The translations under genes and the position numbers were made by a program. 62,431 nt of DNA from an uncultured Clostridia bacterium (GTDB lineage: Bacteria > Bacillota > Clostridia > TANB77 > CAG-508): assembly GCA_949948835.1 (NCBI GenBank), contig CATLHF010000010.1, positions 1 to 62,431 on the forward strand, read 5' to 3'. The notes beneath the pieces are model-generated. The model saw only the letters and a program-made list of their open reading frames with translations, was not told the DNA's origin and did no database searches. This document shows, piece by piece, positions 8,317 through 18,206 of the stretch. Each line of letters opens with the position of its first letter. Positions within the stretch are counted from its first letter, which is position 1.

Positions 8317-8470
8317 AAAACCCCTGCTTTAAGCAAAGGTTCTTACTTCATTTTATTATTTAACAAATAAAATCATCATTCAAAGCTTTGCTTTGTCGGT
8401 ATTAGCACCTTACTTTTTTAAGGTTGCTGTGGAGTCATAAAGCCGAATCTCTCGTCCACTCTTGATAATT
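8317..8470 (-). promoter_or_regulatory. SAM-I (S-box) riboswitch with terminator, upstream of metK
   Basis: Read on the minus strand, the leader carries the S-box signature: ATCAAGAGTGGACGAGAG, then CAGCAACC, a short stem, AAGGTGCTAATACCGAC and a closing segment. A stem with TTTGCTTAAAGCA at its tip followed by GGGGTTTTTAT (8317-8342) acts as the terminator. SAM binding to this class favours termination. The metK start codon is 48 bp downstream. Recognised from conserved core sequence; not folded computationally. Confidence 0.9.
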
Positions 8471-8487
8471 ATTTAATTTTTTAAATC

Positions 8488-9012
8488 TTATAATAATTCT
8501 AGGATGGCCATTGGAGCATTATCTCCTTTTCTTGGACCAACTTTAACGATTCTTGTATATCCACCAACATTATTTGTATATTTTGGTGCAATCTCGTTAA
8601 ATAATTTTCCTGGTAAATCAACGTTTTTACCTTCTTCGTCTTTTACCTTATTTACCATCTTCATAATTTTCTTTCTAGCATTTAATCTAGATGGCATATC
8701 TTTTTGTCTTGAAACTGTTTTTTCTTCTTTTACTACTTTTAAGTATTCTTTACCATTTTTACTTGTAGCTTTTACAGTTTCTTTATTTCCTTTTGCATCT
8801 AATTTTGCTGTAATAACTTTTGCATCAACCATTTCAAAGTTGTCTTTTTCCTTTACAGCAAGTGATACGATACTATCAACAATTGCTTTTACTTCTTTTG
8901 CTCTTGTTTCTGTTGTAACAATTTTTCCACGAAGGATTACATCTGTTGTTAAAGCTTTAAGCATTGCTAATCTTTGATCGGTTGGTTTTCCTAATTTTCT
9001 ATTTCTTGCCAC
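8488..9012 (-). CDS. rplQ: 50S ribosomal protein L17
   Basis: Binds 23S rRNA near the exit tunnel. Start set at GTG 9012 (product [18 protein letters not shown], matching the family N-terminus), because GAGGTG sits seven bases upstream; the ATG six codons earlier would overlap this RBS. At 174 residues it is longer than the roughly 115-130 of Bacillus L17, with a Lys-rich insertion of about 50 residues in the middle, a form also found in other Clostridia. Last gene of the S10-spc-alpha operon. Confidence 0.93.
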   Translation of the reverse strand: MARNRKLGKPTDQRLAMLKALTTDVILRGKIVTTETRAKEVKAIVDSIVSLAVKEKDNFEMVDAKVITAKLDAKGNKETVKATSKNGKEYLKVVKEEKTVSRQKDMPSRLNARKKIMKMVNKVKDEEGKNVDLPGKLFNEIAPKYTNNVGGYTRIVKVGPRKGDNAPMAILELL

Positions 9013-9091
9013 TTTTTTCACCTCTTTCAAAATTCGAAGAACTTTATATTCTTCATTTTTTACTCTTCATTTTTTGCTTTTCAGCAAGCCA

Positions 9092-10039
9092 TTAGTCTTC
9101 TTCTTTGGCAAAATCTAAACCTAAAGAATGTAATTTGTTGGTAACTTCATCTAACGATTTCTTTCCTAGATTTCTCACTTTCATCATATCTTCTTCGGTT
9201 TTATTTGCTAAATCTTCTACTGTTGAAATTCCTGCTCTTTTTAAGCAGTTAAATGAACGAACAGATAATTCTAAGTCTTCAATTGACATTTCTAATACTT
9301 TTTCTTTCTTAGACTCTTCTTTTTCAACCATTACTTGTGTGTTTTTGGTTGCTTCTGAAAGATCAATAAATAATTCTAAATGTCCTGTCATAACTTTTGC
9401 AGCAAGGCTTAAAGCTTCATCTGCTTTTAAGCTTCCATCTGTCCATACTTCGATAATTAATTTATCGAAATCTACCATTTGCCCTACTCTAGTATTTTCT
9501 ACTGAGTAATTTACTTTTTTTACTGGTGTAAAGATAGAATCAATTGGTAATACTGAGATATCTTGGTTTGGCTTTTTATTTTTAGCAGCACCATTATATC
9601 CTCTTCCTTTTTCAACTGTCATTTCCATTCTTAGGCTTCCACCTTCAGAAACAGTTGCTATATGTAAATCTGGATTTAATACTTCTACAGAACTATCTGT
9701 AATAATATCAGCTGCTGTTACTTCGCCTTCTCCCTTAAAATCAATTCTTATCATTTTTTCTTCATTATCAAATGTTTTTAATCTTACATTTTTCAAATTT
9801 AGAATCATTTCTGGTACATCTTCTACTACATTTGGTATGGTAGAGAATTCATGCACTACTCCATCAATTTTTACACTGGTAATAGCACTTCCTGGAAGTG
9901 ATGAAAGTAGGATTCTTCTTAATGAGTTTCCTATTGTTACACCATATCCACGCTCTAATGGTTCACAAACAAATTTTGCATAATTACTATCCTCATTTAT
10001 TTCTAAACATTCAATATTTGGCTTTTCAAATTCTATCAT
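9092..10039 (-). CDS. rpoA: RNA polymerase subunit alpha
   Basis: Scaffold for RNA polymerase assembly and contact point for activators and UP elements. 315 residues: N-terminal domain (about 1-230) with [20 protein letters not shown], a flexible acidic linker, and a C-terminal domain (about 245-310) with the helix-hairpin-helix region [19 protein letters not shown]. Full length. It sits between rpsD and rplQ as in all Firmicutes. Confidence 0.97.
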   Translation of the reverse strand: MIEFEKPNIECLEINEDSNYAKFVCEPLERGYGVTIGNSLRRILLSSLPGSAITSVKIDGVVHEFSTIPNVVEDVPEMILNLKNVRLKTFDNEEKMIRIDFKGEGEVTAADIITDSSVEVLNPDLHIATVSEGGSLRMEMTVEKGRGYNGAAKNKKPNQDISVLPIDSIFTPVKKVNYSVENTRVGQMVDFDKLIIEVWTDGSLKADEALSLAAKVMTGHLELFIDLSEATKNTQVMVEKEESKKEKVLEMSIEDLELSVRSFNCLKRAGISTVEDLANKTEEDMMKVRNLGKKSLDEVTNKLHSLGLDFAKEED

Positions 10040-10088
10040 TTTTACCTCCCAATTACTTTAGGAACTTTCTTTCGTTCCTCACTTACTA

Positions 10089-10715
10089 CTATTTAGAGTA
10101 TAACTCAACGATTAAGTGTTCTTGTACTGGTAAGTCGATATCTTCTCTTGCTGCAAGTCTTAATACTTTTCCACCTAATTTTTCGGCATTTTTTTCTAGC
10201 CATGCAGGTACAGGTCTTGCAGAATTTGCTTCAGCATTTGCTTTAATAACACCTTTATCTTTTTTAGATTCTCTTACTGCTACTTCATCTCCTGCTTTTA
10301 CTAAGTAAGAAGCTATATCAACTTTTTTACCATTTACTTCGAATAATCCATGGTTTACAAGTTGTCTTGCTTGTGCTCTTGAAGTACCAAATCCTAAACG
10401 ATAAACGATATTATCTAATCTACTTTCTAATATTTGAAGTAAGTTTTCACCAGTAATTCCTTTTTTATTAGAAGCCATTTCAAAATATTTTCTAAATTGT
10501 TTTTCTCCTACTCCGTAGAATGATTTTGTTTTTTGTTTTTCTCTTAATTGAGTACCATATTCAGAAAGCTTAGCTTTCTTTTGTCCATGTTGTCCTGGTC
10601 CATAATTTCTTCTAGAAACAGAACATTTATCAGAATAACATCTTTCACCTTTTAAGAAAAGTTTTTGACCTTCTCTACGGCAAATACGACATTGTTCATC
10701 TTTATATCTTGCCAT
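10089..10715 (-). CDS. rpsD: 30S ribosomal protein S4 (zinc-containing form)
   Basis: Primary 16S rRNA binder and usual autoregulator of its own mRNA. 208 residues. The N-terminus keeps the Cys set CRICRREGQ...CYSDKC, the zinc-binding (C+) version, then an S4 RNA-binding domain (about 95-155, [22 protein letters not shown]). RBS AAAGGAG. In many Bacilli rpsD is elsewhere; here it sits in the alpha operon between rpsK and rpoA, the usual clostridial position. Confidence 0.97.
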   Translation of the reverse strand: MARYKDEQCRICRREGQKLFLKGERCYSDKCSVSRRNYGPGQHGQKKAKLSEYGTQLREKQKTKSFYGVGEKQFRKYFEMASNKKGITGENLLQILESRLDNIVYRLGFGTSRAQARQLVNHGLFEVNGKKVDIASYLVKAGDEVAVRESKKDKGVIKANAEANSARPVPAWLEKNAEKLGGKVLRLAAREDIDLPVQEHLIVELYSK

Positions 10716-10786
10716 TTTATTTCTCCTTTCAATAAAATCTACTTTTCACTTTTCATTTTTCGATTTTCACTCGTGCAAAGCACGTA

Positions 10787-11185
10787 CTATACTCTTCTTC
10801 TTTTTGGTGGTCTACATCCATTATGTGGGATTGGTGTTACATCTTTAATTGCGCTTATTTCTAATCCAGCTGTTTGAAGAGAACGGATTGCCGCTTCACG
10901 ACCAGAACCTGGTCCTTTTACAAATACTTCTACAGTTTTTAAACCATGTTCCATAGCAGCTTTTGCAGCTGTTTCAGCAGCTTCTCCAGCAGCAAATGGT
11001 GTTGATTTTTTAGAACCTTTAAATCCTAATTCTCCAGCACTTGCCCAAGAAATTACATTTCCTTGAGTATCGGTAATGCTAACAATTGTATTGTTAAAGC
11101 TTGAATGAATGTGTGCAGCACCTTTTTCAATATTTTTTCTATTTCTTCTAGGTGTTTTCTTTGCTACAGTTTTTTTATTAGCCAT
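10787..11185 (-). CDS. rpsK: 30S ribosomal protein S11
   Basis: Platform protein of the 30S subunit, near the Shine-Dalgarno helix. 132 residues, full length, with the signature [20 protein letters not shown] at about 28-47 and a basic C-terminus [11 protein letters not shown]. It follows rpsM by 16 bp. Confidence 0.97.
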   Translation of the reverse strand: MANKKTVAKKTPRRNRKNIEKGAAHIHSSFNNTIVSITDTQGNVISWASAGELGFKGSKKSTPFAAGEAAETAAKAAMEHGLKTVEVFVKGPGSGREAAIRSLQTAGLEISAIKDVTPIPHNGCRPPKRRRV

Positions 11186-11201
11186 TTGGTTCTATACCTC
11201 C

Positions 11202-11570
11202 TTATTTCTTACTTTTACTTACTAATTTTCTTGGACCTTTTCTTGTACGGGCATTTGTTTTTGTTCTTTGTCCTCTTACAGGTAGTCCTCTTCTATGTCT
11301 TAATCCTCTATAACATCCGATTTCTGTTAGTCTTTTAATATTTAAAGCTACTTCTCTTCTTAAGTCACCTTCTACTTTGTATTCTTCATCCATAACTTTT
11401 CTAATACTATTAACTTGTTCGTCTGTTAAATCTTTTACTCTTGTGTCTGGATTTACCCCAGCTTTTTCTAGAATTTTTCTTGAGCTTGATACACCAATTC
11501 CATAGATGTATGTAAGTCCAATTTCTACTCTTTTTTCTCTAGGTAAATCAATTCCTGCTATACGAGCCAT
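11202..11570 (-). CDS. rpsM: 30S ribosomal protein S13
   Basis: Head protein that contacts the P-site tRNA and bridges to the 50S subunit. 122 residues, from [20 protein letters not shown] to the basic tail [14 protein letters not shown]. The start is placed at 11570, at the family N-terminus and downstream of GGAGGTG; a longer frame adds six residues not found in homologues. It is preceded by a 200-bp spacer containing an imperfect stem-loop. Confidence 0.95.
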   Translation of the reverse strand: MARIAGIDLPREKRVEIGLTYIYGIGVSSSRKILEKAGVNPDTRVKDLTDEQVNSIRKVMDEEYKVEGDLRREVALNIKRLTEIGCYRGLRHRRGLPVRGQRTKTNARTRKGPRKLVSKSKK

Positions 11571-11775
11571 AAATTTTAGCACCTCCAAATTATATTTGTT
11601 CTTTGTTTTTTTTATTATGTTTGTCTCATATTTTAAATGAAATGTACTTACTTACATAAAAAGTAAATAAGTAGTGTTTTAAAATATTTTGACGAGAAAT
11701 GTATATAAACACAAAACTATTATTTCTTCAGCCGCTCATAAATAGTCTTGTGTTAATATCGATTGTAATTTAAAA
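11571..11775 (-). other. 205-bp spacer between rpmJ and rpsM
   Basis: No ORF seen. On the minus strand it contains an imperfect stem AACACAAGACTATT / AATAGTTTTGTGTT around 11710-11757, then A/T-rich sequence and the rpsM RBS. It may be a regulatory leader for rpsM-rpsK-rpsD; no known ribosomal leader motif was recognised. Confidence 0.3.
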
Positions 11776-11889
11776 TTAACCTTGTCTTTGTTTGTGTTTT
11801 GGATTTTCACAAATAACTCTAATTTTTCCTTTTCTTTTAATTACTTTGCATTTTTCGCAAATTGGTTTTACTGATGGTCTTACCTTCAC
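11776..11889 (-). CDS. rpmJ: 50S ribosomal protein L36
   Basis: 37 residues: a very basic protein with the zinc-binding set C-x2-C-x12-C-x4-H (CEKCKV...CENPKH). GTG start with GGAGGTGG eleven bases upstream. Standard position between infA and rpsM. Confidence 0.95.
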   Translation of the reverse strand: MKVRPSVKPICEKCKVIKRKGKIRVICENPKHKQRQG

Positions 11890-11953
11890 CTTTATCCACC
11901 TCCTGTAATTTTTAAACTCTTTGGGTTAATATATGCATAAAAATAGATATAAT

Positions 11954-12172
11954 CTATTTTGCTCTCCATGTAATTCTTCCTTTTGATAAGTCATATGGGG
12001 ATAATTCCACTTTCACCTTATCTCCTGGTAAGATTTTAATGTAGTTCATTCTAAGTTTTCCAGAAATATGGGCTAATATCTGATGTCCATTTTCTAACTC
12101 TACTTTAAAATTTGTATTTGGTAACGTCTCTACAACGGTTCCCTCTACTTCAATTACATCCTCTTTTGCCAA
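11954..12172 (-). CDS. infA: Translation initiation factor IF-1
   Basis: 72 residues, one S1-like OB fold: [19 protein letters not shown]...[19 protein letters not shown]. It occupies the 30S A site during initiation. Located between map and rpmJ as usual; ATG 70 bp after map. Confidence 0.97.
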   Translation of the reverse strand: MAKEDVIEVEGTVVETLPNTNFKVELENGHQILAHISGKLRMNYIKILPGDKVKVELSPYDLSKGRITWRAK

Positions 12173-12242
12173 TGTTTTTCACTCCTTAAATTTGTGATTT
12201 TTTTCATGTTTACACAATTAGCTTATATAGTATACAACATTT

Positions 12243-13013
12243 TTAAATGATTGTCAATATTTCTGGCTCTTTTTCTGTAATTAAAATTGTATTTTCGTAA
12301 TGTGCTGCCAAACTTCCATCTTCAGTAATAATGGTCCATCCATCATCAAGCTCTAAAATGTCCGGATTTCCTTGTATTACCATTGGTTCTATTGCTAGAG
12401 TCATGCCAGGTTCAAGCTTTATTCCCTTTCCTGGTTTTCCGTAGTTTGGAATTCCTGGATCTTCATGCATACTTCTTCCGATTCCATGACCTTGAAATTC
12501 TCTTACTACACTATAACCATTTTTTTCTACAAATGCACCAATAGCGTGACATACATCACCCAAACGATTGCCGGCACGCGCATATTTAATGCCTTCGAAA
12601 AATGCTTGTTTTGTTATTTCCACTAATCTTTTTGCTTCATTTGATACCTCTCCTACTAAATAGGTTCTTGCAGCATCTCCATGGAATCCATTTTTTTCTA
12701 CCACTAAGTCAACACTTACAATATCTCCATCGTTTATTTTTGTTCTTCCAGATGGAATACCATGAATGACTTCATCATTAATTGAAACACAAATAGAACC
12801 AGGAAAATCAGGTACCCCTTTTTGATAACTAGGGTACCCTTTTTCTGCTGGAATTCCTCCATTTTCTCTAATTACTTTTTCTGCAATTTTATCTAATTCT
12901 AATGTTGTTATTCCTGGCTTAATTACTTTTTCAATTTCTTTATGGACTAAGGCAGTTACACGGCAAGCTTCTCTCATTTGTTCAATTTCTCTTTTTGATT
13001 TAATATCTACCAA
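12243..13013 (-). CDS. map: Type I methionine aminopeptidase
   Basis: Removes the initiator methionine. 256 residues with the pita-bread fold and the five metal ligands visible: D in VSVDLVVEKNGF, D in HGDAARTY, H in GHGIGRSMHEDP, E in LAIEPMV, and E in HYENTILIT. It starts 5 bp after the adk stop, so the two are translationally coupled. No N-terminal zinc-finger extension. Confidence 0.97.
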   Translation of the reverse strand: MVDIKSKREIEQMREACRVTALVHKEIEKVIKPGITTLELDKIAEKVIRENGGIPAEKGYPSYQKGVPDFPGSICVSINDEVIHGIPSGRTKINDGDIVSVDLVVEKNGFHGDAARTYLVGEVSNEAKRLVEITKQAFFEGIKYARAGNRLGDVCHAIGAFVEKNGYSVVREFQGHGIGRSMHEDPGIPNYGKPGKGIKLEPGMTLAIEPMVIQGNPDILELDDGWTIITEDGSLAAHYENTILITEKEPEILTII

Positions 13014-13018
13014 TTTAC

Positions 13019-13684
13019 TTACCCCTTTATTGATTCTACTACTTCTTTTGCTACATCTGCACCTAAATGATTTGTTTTTGTGCTTACCTCTTCTGTTCTT
13101 AATACTCCTCTTGCTTCATAGTAATTTACTAATGGGCTTGTTTGTTCGTCATAAATTGCAAGTCTTTGGCGAATTGCATCTTCACTTTTATCATCTTCTC
13201 TTTGAACTAACTCTGAACCACATTTATCGCAAATTCCTTCTACTTTTGGTGGATTCATGACAATATTGTATGTTGCTTTACAAGCTTGATTTGAACATAC
13301 TCTTCTTGTTAAAATTCTTTCTATAATTTCATCTCTTGGTGTTGTTAAGTTAATCACTAAATCAATTTTATTTCCTTTTGCAGCTAACATTTCGTCTAAT
13401 TTTTCTGCTTGTGCAATTGTTCTTGGGAAACCATCTAAAATAACTCCGTTTTTTGCATCATCTTCTTCTAAACGATTTGCAACCATTGGAACTGTAATTT
13501 CATCTGGAACTAATGCTCCATTTTTCATATATTTATTTGCTTCAATACCAAGCTCGGTTTCTTCTTTTACATTTTTTCTAAAAATGTCTCCTGTTGATAT
13601 TTGAGGAATCCCTAATTTTTCACTTAAAATTCCTGCAACGGTTCCTTTTCCAGTACCTTGTGCACCTAGCATAATAATATTCAT
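13019..13684 (-). CDS. adk: Adenylate kinase (zinc-LID form)
   Basis: Interconverts ATP + AMP and 2 ADP. 221 residues: P-loop GAQGTGKGT at 7-15, DGFPRT at about 84, and a long LID (about 125-165) with Cys residues CSNQACK...CDKCGSE that fit a structural zinc site. Start RBS AAGGAG. In most relatives adk directly follows secY; here two unrelated genes lie between them. Confidence 0.97.
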   Translation of the reverse strand: MNIIMLGAQGTGKGTVAGILSEKLGIPQISTGDIFRKNVKEETELGIEANKYMKNGALVPDEITVPMVANRLEEDDAKNGVILDGFPRTIAQAEKLDEMLAAKGNKIDLVINLTTPRDEIIERILTRRVCSNQACKATYNIVMNPPKVEGICDKCGSELVQREDDKSEDAIRQRLAIYDEQTSPLVNYYEARGVLRTEEVSTKTNHLGADVAKEVVESIKG

Positions 13685-13775
13685 ACTTTTTCAAACTCCT
13701 TATAATTATTTTTAGAGTGTCTAAAAAGACACCCTAAATACTATATAACTTTTTTAAAAAATATTCAAGCCATTT

Positions 13776-14129
13776 TTAATTAATTTCTGTTATTTTTAGA
13801 TCATATTTTTCTTCAAATACTTTCTTTTTTGCAATATATTCTTTTGTTTTATATCCTTTAACATCAATTACTTCTGTTGTATTATCATTATGAAATACAA
13901 TAAAGTCTGCTTTATATTTAAGACCTGGCGCTAACATGAATGTTGGTTGTAAACAAAACCCCTTTATATCATGTGCTTGCAATCTCATTTTTAAATCACA
14001 ATAATATTCTGCTTCCTTTTTACTATCAAATGTATGTCCATCAACAGATGTCTTATTTGCTCTATATTTCGTTTTTCTTGTTGCTTTATTATTATATTCT
14101 TTATAATCTTCTACACTCCAATGTTCCAT
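13776..14129 (-). CDS. DUF1064-type small nuclease (phage-like)
   Basis: 117 residues. The pattern HTFDSKKEAEYYCDLKMRL...CLQPTF...YKADFIVFH...VIDVKGYKT is that of DUF1064/VRR-like PD-(D/E)XK nucleases (an E, then D in YKADF, then the D-x-K of VIDVKG), common in phage replication modules. It follows the P-loop gene at 14131 with a 1-bp gap, so the two form a unit. It is set into the spc operon between secY and adk. Role in the host unknown. Confidence 0.75.
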   Translation of the reverse strand: MEHWSVEDYKEYNNKATRKTKYRANKTSVDGHTFDSKKEAEYYCDLKMRLQAHDIKGFCLQPTFMLAPGLKYKADFIVFHNDNTTEVIDVKGYKTKEYIAKKKVFEEKYDLKITEIN

Positions 14130-14130
14130 C

Positions 14131-14637
14131 TTAATCCCTCTTTATTAAATGATAATTATTTTTAATTAAGTAATCTTCTAACGTTTCATTTCCTTGTAAA
14201 ATAATTTGTGGCACTGGTTTTTGCCTAAATTCTTCAAATCTCTCATCATAAGTACCAACAACTTTTTCAATATACTCTTTGTTATTGCCCCTTTTCTTAT
14301 ATCTTTCTTCATATATTGTTATTGCAGATTTTTCTGGAAAGCAAAGCACATAATCTATATCATTTTCATCATATATTTCTAGCACTTCCGGTTTTATCCA
14401 TACTAAAATTATATCATAATTCAAGCTTTGTTTTTTTATTTCTTCTATATAATTATTAGGCCAATTAAGGTTTTCTTTTCTTTTTGTTCCTTTTCTTTGT
14501 TCAACTGGAATATCTTCAAGTCCTGTATTATCCCACTTATATATGCTAGATTCTAAATCGATTACATTTTTATATCTTTTAGCTAAAGAGGTTTTTCCGA
14601 TTCCCGCAAACCCTGCTATAATTAATGGTTTCTTCAT
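14131..14637 (-). CDS. P-loop kinase/NTPase (phage-type), unknown substrate
   Basis: 168 residues with an N-terminal Walker A GFAGIGKTSLAKRY (about 9-22) and then YDIILVWIKPEVL as the second strand. It resembles the small nucleotide-kinase-like P-loop proteins of phages. It is paired with the DUF1064 nuclease. A terminator separates it from secY upstream, and an RBS (AGGGAGTA) sits before its ATG, so it may have its own promoter near 14640-14690. Substrate not assignable. Confidence 0.6.
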   Translation of the reverse strand: MKKPLIIAGFAGIGKTSLAKRYKNVIDLESSIYKWDNTGLEDIPVEQRKGTKRKENLNWPNNYIEEIKKQSLNYDIILVWIKPEVLEIYDENDIDYVLCFPEKSAITIYEERYKKRGNNKEYIEKVVGTYDERFEEFRQKPVPQIILQGNETLEDYLIKNNYHLIKRD

Positions 14638-14697
14638 ATATAATACTCCCTACTTACATTTTGTTTAATAATATCATAAAAATAGTAAATTGTAAAA

Positions 14698-14733
14698 TAA
14701 AAAAACCGATGCCTTAGCATTGGTTTTTTTATT
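14698..14733 (-). terminator. Terminator after secY
   Basis: On the minus strand: AAAACCAATGC, loop TAAG, GCATCGGTTTT, then a T run. It suggests the upstream half of the r-protein operon ends after secY, before the inserted gene pair. Confidence 0.75.
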
Positions 14734-14789
14734 TTTGTTTATTCTACGTATATAATGATTTATAAGTAGCGAAACTACTAAACAATCAT

Positions 14790-16109
14790 TTAATTTAAAA
14801 ATCCTTTATAGTGTCTCATCATTAATAATGATTCTAATTGTTGAACAGTTTCTAGTGCTACACCTACTACGATTAGGATTGAGGTTCCTCCAAATGCTAC
14901 ATTTATTCCTGTAAAACGCATTAACATTGGAAGAATTGCAATTAAGCTTAAGAAAAATCCTCCAAACCATGTTATTTTTGAAATAACACTTGTTAAATAA
15001 TCAGTAGTTGGTTTTCCTGCACGAATTCCTGGTATGAATCCACCGTTTTTCTTAATATTGTTTGATACTTCTGCTGGATTAAATGTAGCATAAGTATAGA
15101 AAAAGGTAAATCCTAAAATTAATAGTAAATATACTAGAGCATTTGCAATCGTATATCCAATTGGAACATTTGATGTTGATGTTGCAATTGAAAATTTATA
15201 TACTCCTGCCCAAAAACCAGTTTGAGTTGCAATATCTTTTATAAACATTTGTAAAATCATTGCTGGAAATGTCATAAAGCTACTTGCAAAGATAACTGGC
15301 ATTACACCTGCCATAGCAAGTTTTAATGGAATATGGGTATTTTGTGCTCCCACCATTTTTCTTCCTACTACTTTTTTAGCATATTGTACTGGTACTCTTC
15401 TTTCTGCTGTTTGTACGAATACAACACCTGCAATTAACAAAATTGCACCAATAACAATACCAAGAGATACTAATAATCCTGTTGTACTAAAAGTACCTGT
15501 TCCAAAAATTAGACTCCATAATGTTGTTGCAGCACTTGGTAAACTAGAAACAATACCAATAAAGATAATAATTGAAATTCCATTTCCTATTCCTTTATTT
15601 GTAATTTGTTCTCCAAGCCACATTAAAAGTGCTGTACCTGCAACTAATGAAAGTACTACAATAAATCCTGTTAAAAATCCTGGATTAATAAAGATTCCAG
15701 AAGATTGATATGAAAGGTATATACCTAATCCTTCTACAACTGCAAGAACAATTGTCAAGTATTTTGTATATCGATTCATTTTTTGTCTTCCTTCTTCTCC
15801 ACCTTCTTTTGCTAAACGTTCTAGCGCTGGAATTACCATAGCTAACAATTGGATTACAATTGATGCTGTAATATATGGACTAATTGTCATAGCAAAAACT
15901 GAAAATCTAGAAAACGCTCCACCGGAAATAATATTAATTAATCCACCAATTCCATTATCAGATCCCATTGCTTCGTTTAAAGCAAATGTATCAACTCCTG
16001 GAATAGTAATAAAACAACCTAGTCTGAAAACAACAATTAATACTAAAGTATATAATAGTTTTTTTCTAACTTCTGGTGTTTTTAAGGCATTTTTGATTGT
16101 TTTAAACAA
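14790..16109 (-). CDS. secY: Protein translocase subunit SecY
   Basis: Channel subunit of SecYEG. 439 residues, ten membrane segments, with the plug region near GVDTFALNEAMG and the cytosolic loop before the C-terminal helices (GKPTTDYLTSVISKITWFGG) that contacts SecA and the ribosome. Its start follows the rplO stop directly, so the two are coupled. Length and order are standard. Confidence 0.97.
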   Translation of the reverse strand: MFKTIKNALKTPEVRKKLLYTLVLIVVFRLGCFITIPGVDTFALNEAMGSDNGIGGLINIISGGAFSRFSVFAMTISPYITASIVIQLLAMVIPALERLAKEGGEEGRQKMNRYTKYLTIVLAVVEGLGIYLSYQSSGIFINPGFLTGFIVVLSLVAGTALLMWLGEQITNKGIGNGISIIIFIGIVSSLPSAATTLWSLIFGTGTFSTTGLLVSLGIVIGAILLIAGVVFVQTAERRVPVQYAKKVVGRKMVGAQNTHIPLKLAMAGVMPVIFASSFMTFPAMILQMFIKDIATQTGFWAGVYKFSIATSTSNVPIGYTIANALVYLLLILGFTFFYTYATFNPAEVSNNIKKNGGFIPGIRAGKPTTDYLTSVISKITWFGGFFLSLIAILPMLMRFTGINVAFGGTSILIVVGVALETVQQLESLLMMRHYKGFLN

Positions 16110-16544
16110 TTAAATCACCTCTGTCTTTCCACCAACAGCTTCGATTTTTTCTTTTGCTGCTTTTGTAAATCTCTTTGCTTTTACAGTTAATTTTTTCTCT
16201 AAATTACCTGTAGCAAGAACAACGATACCGTCGTTTACTTTTGAAATAATACCTTCTGCAAGTAAAGTTTCTGCTGTTACTTCTTCTGCTTTTGATTGAT
16301 TAAGCATTGTTAAAGTTACTTCTACGTAATCTTTTCTAAAAATGTTTTTAAATCCTCTTTTTGGTAATCTTCTATATAATGGAGTTTGACCACCTTCAAA
16401 TCCTCTTCTTACTCCACCACCTGATCTTGCTTTTTGTCCTTTATGTCCTTTTCCTGAAGTTTTTCCAAGACCAGAACCAGTTCCACGTCCTACTCTTCTT
16501 CTAGATACTTTTTCTTGTGCTGGGCTTAAATCATCTAATTTCAT
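16110..16544 (-). CDS. rplO: 50S ribosomal protein L15
   Basis: Late-assembly 50S protein. 144 residues. The Gly/Arg-rich N-terminal extension ([20 protein letters not shown]) and the central [15 protein letters not shown] signature are present. Only 41 bp separate it from rpsE, so rpmD (L30), usually located there, is missing. Confidence 0.97.
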   Translation of the reverse strand: MKLDDLSPAQEKVSRRRVGRGTGSGLGKTSGKGHKGQKARSGGGVRRGFEGGQTPLYRRLPKRGFKNIFRKDYVEVTLTMLNQSKAEEVTAETLLAEGIISKVNDGIVVLATGNLEKKLTVKAKRFTKAAKEKIEAVGGKTEVI

Positions 16545-16585
16545 TTTGTGTTTGCACCTCCCTCAATTTTTCTCTGTTTGTTTTA

Positions 16586-17074
16586 TTATAGAATCTCTTC
16601 TACTTTCTTTCCTCTTTTTTTAGCAACTTGTTCTACTGTACTCATTTCTGCTAATCCATTAAGTGTTGCATATACAACGTTTCTTGGATTGTTTGTTCCT
16701 AATACTTTTGTTCTAATGTCTTTATAACCTGCAAGTTCTAGAACTGGTCTTACGCTACCTCCTGCGATAACTCCTGTACCTTCTGCTGCTGGTTTTAACA
16801 TAACATTAGCACTACCAAATTTCCCGATATATTCATGAGGAATTGTTGTTCCTACAACTGGAACTGTAATTAAGTTCTTTTTCGCATCTTCAATTGCTTT
16901 TTTGATAGCGTCTGGAACTTCGGCAGCTTTTCCGTTTCCTACACCAACGTGTCCGTTTTGATCTCCCACAACAACAACTGCACTAAAACGGAAAGTTCTA
17001 CCACCTTTTACAACTTTTGCAACTCTGTTGATTGCAACAACTTTCTCTTTTAATTCTACTTGTGTTTCTTCCAT
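16586..17074 (-). CDS. rpsE: 30S ribosomal protein S5
   Basis: Fidelity protein at the 30S mRNA entry. 162 residues: dsRBD-like N-terminal domain ([21 protein letters not shown], signature GVGNGKA) and a C-terminal domain with [18 protein letters not shown]. Full length. It follows rplR after a 117-bp hairpin-bearing spacer. Confidence 0.97.
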   Translation of the reverse strand: MEETQVELKEKVVAINRVAKVVKGGRTFRFSAVVVVGDQNGHVGVGNGKAAEVPDAIKKAIEDAKKNLITVPVVGTTIPHEYIGKFGSANVMLKPAAEGTGVIAGGSVRPVLELAGYKDIRTKVLGTNNPRNVVYATLNGLAEMSTVEQVAKKRGKKVEEIL

Positions 17075-17191
17075 CGGTTTCTATTTTCCCTCCTTTTTAC
17101 TATTTCTTAATGTGGCTAACCTCATTCTTCGGTTGCCTAAGTTATTTGTGACTTGCTTCACTCGTAACAATTAACTTAACTCTTAAGTTTC

Positions 17192-17551
17192 TTAGAAATT
17201 AAGTCCTGCTTCACGTGCAGCTTCTGCTAATTCTTTTACGATACCATGATAGATATATCCTCCTCTATCATATACCACATCTTTTATATTTTTTTCAATT
17301 GCACGTTTTGCAATTAAGCTTCCAACTTCTTTCGCAGCTACTTTGTTTGCGTGTTTTTCTTTTACTTCTTTATCTAAAGTAGAAGCACTAACTAATGTAA
17401 CACCTGCTTCGTCATCAATGATTTGGGCATAGATGTTAGAATTACTTCTATAAACACATAATCTTGGGCAATCTGCTGTACCACTTATTTTTCTACGTAC
17501 ACGGATATGTCTTCTGGTTCTTTCAAGCTTTCTATCAGTCTTTTTTACCAT
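17192..17551 (-). CDS. rplR: 50S ribosomal protein L18
   Basis: 5S rRNA-binding protein. 119 residues: basic N-terminus ([19 protein letters not shown]) and the C-terminal signature [20 protein letters not shown]. It starts 34 bp after rplF. Confidence 0.97.
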   Translation of the reverse strand: MVKKTDRKLERTRRHIRVRRKISGTADCPRLCVYRSNSNIYAQIIDDEAGVTLVSASTLDKEVKEKHANKVAAKEVGSLIAKRAIEKNIKDVVYDRGGYIYHGIVKELAEAAREAGLNF

Positions 17552-17585
17552 TTTTTTCTCCTTTCTAAATCTAACAAGTTAGACT

Positions 17586-18125
17586 TTATTTTTTACCAGC
17601 TTTACCTTCTTTACGACGGATAACTTCTTCAGCATATTTAATACCTTTTCCACGATAAACTTCAGGTGGTCTTTTTGTTCTAATAACAGCTGCTGTTTGA
17701 CCAACTAATTCTTTGTCAATTCCTTTTACAATGATTGTATTTGGATTTGGTACATCAAAAGTAACACCTGCTGGAGCTTCCATCTCTACTGGATGAGAAT
17801 ATCCTAAATTCATTACTAATTTTGTTCCTTGTTTTTGTGCTCTATATCCAACACCATTAATTTGTAACTCTCTTTGATATTCTTCTTTTACACCATGAAC
17901 CATATTATTAATTAAAGTTCTTGTTAAACCATGTAAACTTCTATTAGCTGGTTCATCATCTGGTCTTGTTACTGTAATAACACCATTATCAAGAGTCACT
18001 TTCATATTGCTATGTATTTGTCTTTCTAATGTTCCTTTAGGTCCTTTTACTGTAATATTTTGACCATCAATTTTTACTTCTACATCAGCTGGAACAGTAA
18101 TTGGGCTATTTCCTATTCTTGACAT
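17586..18125 (-). CDS. rplF: 50S ribosomal protein L6
   Basis: Binds 23S rRNA near the factor-binding site. 179 residues, two repeated alpha/beta domains, with the C-terminal signature PEVYRGKGIKYAEEVIRRKEGK. The spacer upstream of its RBS holds a small hairpin repeated at two other places in the operon (see findings). Confidence 0.97.
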   Translation of the reverse strand: MSRIGNSPITVPADVEVKIDGQNITVKGPKGTLERQIHSNMKVTLDNGVITVTRPDDEPANRSLHGLTRTLINNMVHGVKEEYQRELQINGVGYRAQKQGTKLVMNLGYSHPVEMEAPAGVTFDVPNPNTIIVKGIDKELVGQTAAVIRTKRPPEVYRGKGIKYAEEVIRRKEGKAGKK

Positions 18126-18206
18126 TTTCTTATTTCACCTCTTTCAAAATTTGAAGAATTTTGTATTCTTCACTTTTAACTTTTCACTTTTTAGGTTTTA
18201 TATTAC

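Noticed and set aside
16110..16544. rplO with possible rpmD upstream in another frame
   Set aside because: The 41-bp gap is too short for L30 and no L30-like frame is seen.
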